Positions 5,637 through 6,168 of a stretch of DNA of 6,168 nt are shown here, one piece after another; the stretch's first letter is position 1, and every line of letters begins with the position of its first letter. The notes below the pieces were generated by a model, which saw only the letters and a program-made list of their open reading frames with translations, was not told where the DNA came from and searched no databases. The stretch is from Fidelibacterota bacterium (GTDB lineage Bacteria > Fidelibacterota > UBA2242): positions 1 through 6,168 of the forward strand of contig DPVY01000259.1 in NCBI GenBank assembly GCA_003527965.1, read 5' to 3'. A program made the translations under genes and the position numbers.

Positions 5637-6168
5637 AATGATCGCTGGTAAATCAAGCATAAAACCTGAAGGAATATTCCCATCGGGACTGGCGGTCGCG
5701 AAAAATTGTACCGGTTCCCGTTCATTTTCTTTGACCGTCATCCATTCAATCTCTAGTGAAGGATTTTGAGGCAACATTCGTTTTGCATTGCATTGCTCCC
5801 AGTCCAATTCAAAAATTTTCGTCATTTTCTCAGCATAAATGTCATGCTTAATTCTTATTCCGATCTCGTGAATATGATCCAGCGCCCGCCAGTCGAAATT
5901 CTGGCTGCCGATGAACACTTGCCGGCGGTCAACGATAAAATATTTACTATGCTGAACACCGCCTTTTGAGCCGAATACATCTATTAATCGAACTTGAATA
6001 TTTTTGTGTTTACTAAAGCGCTCCAGGGTCTCCGGATAGGTTTTTGACATCTTCTCTTCCGCAATGATTCGAACTTCCACACCGCGATCAGCGGCTTTTT
6101 CAATCGCCCGGATAATAGGTTCCAGCGCCTCACCCTTTTCGTTGGAAATATAAAACTGCTCAATATCG
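5634..6168 (-). CDS. N-terminal half of PLD3/4-like phospholipase D (partial, ends at in-frame TAA)
   Basis: The reading frame is open from the right edge (first full codon at 6167), so the true start lies outside; 177 residues are visible before the TAA. It begins 'DIEQFYISNEKGEALEPIIR', an edge strand and helix typical of the PLD fold, followed by 'RGVEVRII'. The first HKD motif is complete at 5898-5951: H73-S-K75, four residues, D80, then G87-S-Q-N90. 'GVQHSKYFIVD' and 'GSQNFDWRALDHIHEIGI' resemble the first HKD region of PLD3/PLD4. In this superfamily each active site combines two HKD motifs, as a tandem protein or a homodimer, and the motif histidine forms a phospho-enzyme intermediate. 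This half alone could act only by dimerising or by pairing with the downstream half. An internal GTG at 6078-6080 is not the likely start because homology continues upstream of it. Whether it has a signal or membrane anchor cannot be seen. Confidence 0.8.
   Translation of the reverse strand, partial: DIEQFYISNEKGEALEPIIRAIEKAADRGVEVRIIAEEKMSKTYPETLERFSKHKNIQVRLIDVFGSKGGVQHSKYFIVDRRQVFIGSQNFDWRALDHIHEIGIRIKHDIYAEKMTKIFELDWEQCNAKRMLPQNPSLEIEWMTVKENEREPVQFFATASPDGNIPSGFMLDLPAII

Noticed and set aside
5438..5969. Short + strand frames inside the PLD gene (5438-5629 and 5766-5969)
   Set aside because: They are opposite a clearly coding - strand with conserved HKD motifs. They are shadows of that coding sequence.

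Overview
The window most likely comes from a Gram-negative bacterium of the FCB superphylum (the Ignavibacteria / Calditrichota / KSB1 / Marinimicrobia side). The main clue is a large secreted protein with a typical type IX secretion (Por) C-terminal tail of the 'QNHPNPFNP' kind. It also carries a dockerin and cohesin-like modules of the style common in those lineages. Base composition is moderately AT-rich, and sigma70-like promoter elements are visible. The exact phylum cannot be fixed from this sequence.

Layout, left to right. (1) Positions 3-65, + strand: the last 20 codons of a membrane protein entering from the left. Its intrinsic terminator overlaps its own final codons. (2) 173-3307, - strand: a 1044-residue secreted multidomain protein: signal peptide, LamG-like lectin fold, Ig-like domain, an unnamed beta-rich module, cohesin-like domain, dockerin, second cohesin-like domain, and type IX sorting tail. 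(3) 3308-4055: a 748-base non-coding stretch. On the - strand it holds a good promoter, a short leader ending in an intrinsic terminator, a G-poor tandem heptamer tract and several hairpins. One hairpin overlaps the ribosome binding site of the large gene. (4) 4056-5057, - strand: a 333-residue probable lipoprotein with two fibronectin type III domains and a third Ig-like domain. It has its own promoter and a textbook terminator. (5) 5139 to the right edge, - strand: a two-HKD phospholipase D superfamily protein resembling animal PLD3/PLD4. It is interrupted by one in-frame TAA between the two catalytic domains, and its N-terminus lies outside the window.

The three - strand genes point the same way but look like separate transcription units, because the lipoprotein gene has its own promoter and terminator and a long regulatory-looking gap follows it. 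Two of the products are exported surface or envelope proteins built from adhesion and carbohydrate-binding folds. A joint function cannot be shown.

No CRISPR array, rRNA, tRNA, insertion sequence or clear new multi-gene system is visible. The points most worth checking are the split PLD3-like gene, the promoter-leader-terminator unit upstream of the secreted protein, and the competing hairpins at that protein's ribosome binding site.
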